DNA of 10,082 nucleotides from Clostridia bacterium (GTDB taxonomy: Bacteria > Bacillota_A > Clostridia > Christensenellales > Aristaeellaceae), in assembly GCA_900754775.1 (NCBI GenBank), contig CAAEDZ010000088.1:1-10082 (forward strand), in the 5' to 3' direction. Under the pieces are notes generated by a model. The model saw nothing but the letters and a program-made list of their open reading frames with translations, was not told where the DNA came from and searched no databases. Both the position numbers and the translations under genes were made by a program. This document shows, piece after piece, positions 5,727-10,082 of this stretch (positions within the stretch are counted from its first letter, which is position 1; the number at the start of each line of letters is the position of its first letter).

Positions 5727-6883
5727 CCTCGCGGCTGACCGGGGTACTCATCGCCATGGCGGCGCTGCTTGCGACGGGGCTGTCCACGGGCGGGCAGATC
5801 TACTACCTGCTGTTTTACACGCTCTTGCTGCTCACCCTTCTTTCGCTCATCTCCGTGCTGTGGCTTTTGTTCAGCGCGCGCATCGAGATGCGCGGGGTCA
5901 AGCCCCGCGTGGAGCGCGGCGAGGCGATGATGACCATCTTCACCGTGCGCCACACATCGCCTTTGCCGGTGGCGGCGCTGCGCCTGCGCCTCAACGTGCC
6001 CTCGGCCTTTTCCGCCGCGCAGGAGATCAGCGTTTCCACCCCGGCGTTCAAGACGCGCACCTTCCGCTACATGGTGCGCTGCCCGCACCGGGGCAGCTAT
6101 GAGGTGGGCATCACCCGCCTGCGCGCCCGCGACGCCTTTGGGCTGTTCTCCATCTCCCGCAAGAGCGGCATGAAGCTTTTGCGCGTGGACGTGTATCCCA
6201 AGAGCTACGACGTGCCCTTTCTGGAATTGAAGGCCGGGGACACCGGGCCGGAACTGCGCTCGCGGGCCACGGAGGACGCTTCCTCGCCCTCGGACGTGCG
6301 CAAGTGGCAGGAAGGCGACGTACTGAAAAAAGTCCACTGGAAACTGACGATGCGGCGGCGCGAACTGATGGTGCGCACGTTTGAGGAATCCTCGCGGCCG
6401 GACACGCTGATCGTGCCCGACCTTTCCGAGATCCAGGCGCTGCCGGATCAGGCGCTGACCATTGAGGACTGCGTGTGCGAGGCCTGTCTTTCGCAGGCGC
6501 GCGCGCAGCTCAACGAGGGCTATCCTGTGCGCATGCCGCTGCTCTCATCGCGGCCCGGCGAGCCGTCCGGGCAGTTTCCGCAGGATGTTCCCATGTTCGC
6601 CGAAGCGCTGATGCGCGCGCAGTTCGACAGCCCCTACCCCTACGAGCAGGTGCTTGTGCAGATGCTGCGGCGCACCACGCGCACGGGCGGCTGCGTGCTG
6701 GTCACGCCGCGGTTGACCACGCGCGTGGCCGACATGGCGCTGAAACTTTCGCGCACAGGCGTGCGCGTGCGGCTTCTGTGGGTGACGGACAGCCGCAACG
6801 ACCAGTCGCTGGAAATGATCGAGCGGCTGAAGATGGAAAACGTCGAGGCGAGGGCGGTCGATCCCTGGGAAGCCGCCGCCTGA
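5723..6883 (+). CDS. DUF58 domain-containing membrane protein
   Basis: The product has 386 residues. Two hydrophobic N-terminal segments (about 5-22 and 26-50) anchor it in the membrane. A beta-rich region (about 52-165) precedes the DUF58 core at about 190-222, where the spaced residues of R-x-W/Y-x-x-GD, then VHWK, then ELMVRTFEE can be read (DVRKWQEGDV at 191-200, VHWKL at 204-208). The C-terminal half, from LIVPDLSE (229-236) to the end, fits the von Willebrand-A-like fold expected in DUF58 proteins. The family is regularly encoded beside MoxR ATPases and is taken to be their client or adaptor; no enzymatic activity is established. The start overlaps the moxR stop (ATGA), and the next gene starts 12 bp after its stop. 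Confidence 0.93.
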   Translation: MTSRLTGVLIAMAALLATGLSTGGQIYYLLFYTLLLLTLLSLISVLWLLFSARIEMRGVKPRVERGEAMMTIFTVRHTSPLPVAALRLRLNVPSAFSAAQEISVSTPAFKTRTFRYMVRCPHRGSYEVGITRLRARDAFGLFSISRKSGMKLLRVDVYPKSYDVPFLELKAGDTGPELRSRATEDASSPSDVRKWQEGDVLKKVHWKLTMRRRELMVRTFEESSRPDTLIVPDLSEIQALPDQALTIEDCVCEACLSQARAQLNEGYPVRMPLLSSRPGEPSGQFPQDVPMFAEALMRAQFDSPYPYEQVLVQMLRRTTRTGGCVLVTPRLTTRVADMALKLSRTGVRVRLLWVTDSRNDQSLEMIERLKMENVEARAVDPWEAAA

Positions 6884-6895
6884 CGGAGGACGCAG

Positions 6896-9307
6896 ATGAC
6901 CAGAACACAGAAACTTCTCCGCCTGCTCGCCACCGCGCTGATCGCGGCGCTGGTGGCCGGCGGCGCGGCCAACACCATACTCAGCGCGACGCCCCTTGCG
7001 GCGAGCTGGCCGCTCGCTTACCTGTGGGCCTTTGGCGCGGCGCTGCTGGGCGCGGCGATGTTCTCGGGCGCGCCCGGGCTGATCGCCGCGCTCTGCGCGC
7101 TGGCGGTATATCTGCTGGCGGTGCTGCTGGGCGGCGTTTTCGGGGCGCGGGCGCTGTTTGAGGCCCTGCGCGCCTTTGGGGAGAGCGGCGACGCGGCCTC
7201 CCTCGCCGCGCACGGCCCGGCGGCGGCCATGCTGCTGGGCGTGGGGCTGGGGCTGTTGTTCTTTTTGCTGGTGCGAAAGCGCGGCGGCCTCTTTTTCGCC
7301 GCGGTGGTGGCGCTGGTGGCCATCCTCGCCGCCTGCGCCATCGGCGAGGACGCGAGCGTGGGCGCGGCGGTGCCGGCGCTCATCGGTCTGGCGGCGGCCT
7401 ACGCCTTTATCTCCGACGCCGAGCGCGATCTGAAGAGCTGCGTGCGCGCGCTCATCCCCGCCGCGCTGGCGGTATTGCTGGCGCTCTTGCTGGTGCCGCA
7501 GGGGCGACTGACGTGGACGCCGCTGGAAAACGCCGCCAACGCCCTGCGCAACGCCTTTGAGGATTACTTTCACTTCAGCGAGGTGCGGCAGACCTTCTCC
7601 TTGCAGGAGCGGGGCTACAACTACACCATCTCCGGCGAGGACGGCGAGCCGGAGCCGCGTCTGGGCGGCCCCGCCGACCCGGACGACACGCCGGTGATGC
7701 GCGTGCGCGCCGACGGCGACCTGCTCTTGCGCGGCACCATCCGCCGCGATTACACCGGCTATTCCTGGGTGGACACGGGCGAAAAGGCCCGCTACCTCTA
7801 CTACGACTTCACGCGCCGCGCCACGCGCGCGGACATCTTTGACTCCGGCGAAGTGCCCGGCGGCGAAACCGCCTTCACCGCTCGCACGGCGGAAGTGGAG
7901 CTGCTGGACGGGGGCACCAGTACCCTCTTTGCCGCCCACCGGCTGACGGACTTTTCCATGGCCCTGCAAAACGCCGTGTACTACAACTCCATCGGCGAGG
8001 TGTTCCTCGCCCGCAACGTGGAGGCGGGCGACGAGTACGCCTTTACCGCCCTTGCGCAGGGCGACGAGGCGGCGCTTCGCGCGCTGACCTTGGAGCGCGC
8101 CCCGGCGGAGGACGAGGGCTGGCAGGAGGCGGCGGAGACCTGCCTTGCCCTGCCGGACGCGGTGGAAGATGGCGTATACAGTCTGGCGGCGCAGATCACT
8201 TCCGGCGCGCCGGACGCCTTTTCCAAGGCCGTCGCCATCCGCGACTGGCTGGCGGACAACTGCCGCTACACGCTGAATGTGGACTACCCGCCCGCCGAGC
8301 GCGACTTTGTTTCCTATTTTCTGCTCGATTCCCGCGAGGGCTATTGCAGCTATTTCGCCAGCGCCATGGCCGTGCTATGCCGCGCGGCGGGGCTGCCTGC
8401 GCGCTATGTGGAGGGCTATTCCCTGCGCGCCGCGCCCGGCGAGAGCGTGGTGCTTACCGGCGAGGACGCCCACGCCTGGGTGGAAGTGTACTTCAACGGC
8501 GTCGGCTGGCTCACCTTCGACCCCACCGCCGCCGCGCAGGACGCGCAGGGCGTTTCCCGGCAGCAGGGCGGCGGCACGCATGAGCATGAGGGCGAGGACG
8601 GGCGCGTGAATTTGTTGCCCGAGGACGCGGACAGCGACCCGACCCCGCCGCCGGAACACCCGGACAGCGCGCCCACGCCCACGCCGACCCTCGACCTCAC
8701 GCCCCCGACCCCCTCCCCCACGCCCAACGACGGCAGCATCACTCCCTCGCCGACGCCGCCGGACCCCTTCGCGGCGCAAAACAGCCCTTCGCCCTCGCCT
8801 TCGCCCGAACCACAACAGGAGCCGCAGAGCGACAGCGCGGATGACGATAAGCATCGCCCGCCGGTATGGCTGTGGGTGGTACTGGGCATACTGCTGCTTC
8901 TGGCGCTGATCGCCCTCGCCGTTTTCTGGCTGCGCTCGCGCCTCAACAAGACCGACCCCGCCGTTCTCGCGGCGCGGGCCAAAAACACGGAGGAAGCGGG
9001 GCTGATCCTCTGCCGCGCCATGCTGACGCTGCTGGCCCGCACGGGGCAGGCGCCGCTGGGCGGCGAGGAACTGAGCGCCTTTGCCCACCGCGTCTGCGTG
9101 GGGGCGCTGTCCAACCCGGACTTCGAGGCGTTCTGCAAAAAGCTGACGCTCGCCCGCTACGCCCGCGCGCCGCTTGGCGCCGCCGATCTGGAAACGGGCG
9201 TGCGCGCCTACCGCCGCATGCGCAGAAGCGTGCGCAGAAGTGAACGGTGGCGCTTTGACCTGCGGCGCGCCCTGCACGGGCTGGGCGACATCACCGCCAT
9301 CCCCTAA
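6896..9307 (+). CDS. Membrane-anchored transglutaminase-like protein
   Basis: The product has 803 residues. Seven hydrophobic segments (about 7-29, 38-57, 60-82, 107-126, 131-149, 156-173, 183-201) precede a long exterior part. The transglutaminase-like core holds a complete triad: C484 in [12 protein letters not shown]526 in [11 protein letters not shown] and D542 in TFDPT. A Pro/Thr/Ser-rich linker (about 587-650, PTPTPT and SPSPSPEP stretches) leads to an eighth membrane segment (about 656-681, [20 protein letters not shown]) and a cytosolic tail of about 120 residues resembling the DUF4129 tails of this family. The triad can support protein cross-linking, amidase or protease chemistry; the substrate is unknown but would be exterior, in wall or surface proteins. 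GGAGGA at 6885-6890 precedes the ATG by 5 bases. It is the last gene of the moxR operon. Confidence 0.93.
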   Translation: MTRTQKLLRLLATALIAALVAGGAANTILSATPLAASWPLAYLWAFGAALLGAAMFSGAPGLIAALCALAVYLLAVLLGGVFGARALFEALRAFGESGDAASLAAHGPAAAMLLGVGLGLLFFLLVRKRGGLFFAAVVALVAILAACAIGEDASVGAAVPALIGLAAAYAFISDAERDLKSCVRALIPAALAVLLALLLVPQGRLTWTPLENAANALRNAFEDYFHFSEVRQTFSLQERGYNYTISGEDGEPEPRLGGPADPDDTPVMRVRADGDLLLRGTIRRDYTGYSWVDTGEKARYLYYDFTRRATRADIFDSGEVPGGETAFTARTAEVELLDGGTSTLFAAHRLTDFSMALQNAVYYNSIGEVFLARNVEAGDEYAFTALAQGDEAALRALTLERAPAEDEGWQEAAETCLALPDAVEDGVYSLAAQITSGAPDAFSKAVAIRDWLADNCRYTLNVDYPPAERDFVSYFLLDSREGYCSYFASAMAVLCRAAGLPARYVEGYSLRAAPGESVVLTGEDAHAWVEVYFNGVGWLTFDPTAAAQDAQGVSRQQGGGTHEHEGEDGRVNLLPEDADSDPTPPPEHPDSAPTPTPTLDLTPPTPSPTPNDGSITPSPTPPDPFAAQNSPSPSPSPEPQQEPQSDSADDDKHRPPVWLWVVLGILLLLALIALAVFWLRSRLNKTDPAVLAARAKNTEEAGLILCRAMLTLLARTGQAPLGGEELSAFAHRVCVGALSNPDFEAFCKKLTLARYARAPLGAADLETGVRAYRRMRRSVRRSERWRFDLRRALHGLGDITAIP

Positions 9308-9328
9308 GGGGAAATTCCCCGGCGGATA

Positions 9329-9357
9329 TTGAAAAAAGCGCCGCTTCCCGCTATAAT
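9329..9357 (+). promoter_or_regulatory. Sigma-A-type promoter of secA
   Basis: TTGAAA (9329-9334) and a perfect TATAAT (9352-9357) are separated by 17 bases. The -10 box ends 56 bases before the secA ATG, leaving a leader of about 50 bases. It is the strongest promoter match in the window, and it implies that secA is transcribed independently of the transglutaminase operon. Confidence 0.85.
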
Positions 9358-9413
9358 AGAAGCTGGTCTATTCCGGCCCGCGCGCTTCCGCGCTGCCGTT
9401 TTGGAGGAAAACA

Positions 9414-10082
<669 letters not shown>

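Noticed and set aside
6545..7969. 474-codon open frame on the minus strand
   Set aside because: It is antisense to the DUF58 and transglutaminase genes, and the His/Arg/Gln-rich composition is typical of a complement of Ala/Leu-rich coding DNA.

Overview
The window reads as chromosomal DNA of a GC-rich member of the Bacillota, probably a Clostridia-like anaerobe. The clues are strong GGAGG-type ribosome sites, sigma-A-like promoters, heavy use of GCG/CTG/CGC codons, tightly packed operons and housekeeping genes of Gram-positive type. The taxonomic placement is inference. I see no mobile element, CRISPR array, tRNA or rRNA.

Left end (1-1178): the last 48 codons of an unidentified plus-strand gene converge on a minus-strand gene for a small single-pass membrane protein of unknown function (350-853). 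A 13-bp perfect hairpin lies between them. Upstream of the small gene is an unusually AT-rich stretch (about 854-1080) full of GCATAT-type words, direct repeats and inverted repeats. It is the least explained part of the window.

Minus-strand operon (4588 down to 1179): birA (biotin-protein ligase without a DNA-binding domain), nnr (bifunctional NAD(P)H-hydrate repair enzyme), a 135-residue protein of unknown function, and a UlaG-like metallo-hydrolase. The gaps are 9 bp, a 4-bp overlap and 3 bp, so these are very likely one transcript. It starts at an extended -10 promoter near 4620-4648 and ends at a terminator at 1098-1159.

Plus-strand operon (4779 to 9307): a MoxR-type AAA+ ATPase, a DUF58 protein and a large membrane-anchored transglutaminase-like protein. 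This is a recurrent bacterial trio whose biological role is poorly defined. It has its own promoter, back-to-back with the birA promoter. In the third protein, seven predicted N-terminal membrane segments place the transglutaminase-like domain outside the cell. A Pro/Thr/Ser-rich linker and one more membrane segment then return the chain to the cytosol.

Right end (9308-10082): a near-consensus sigma-A promoter drives secA, which runs off the window after 223 codons.

No clearly new multi-gene system is present. The best leads are the repeat-rich control region with its orphan membrane gene, and the uncharacterised gene translationally coupled to nnr.
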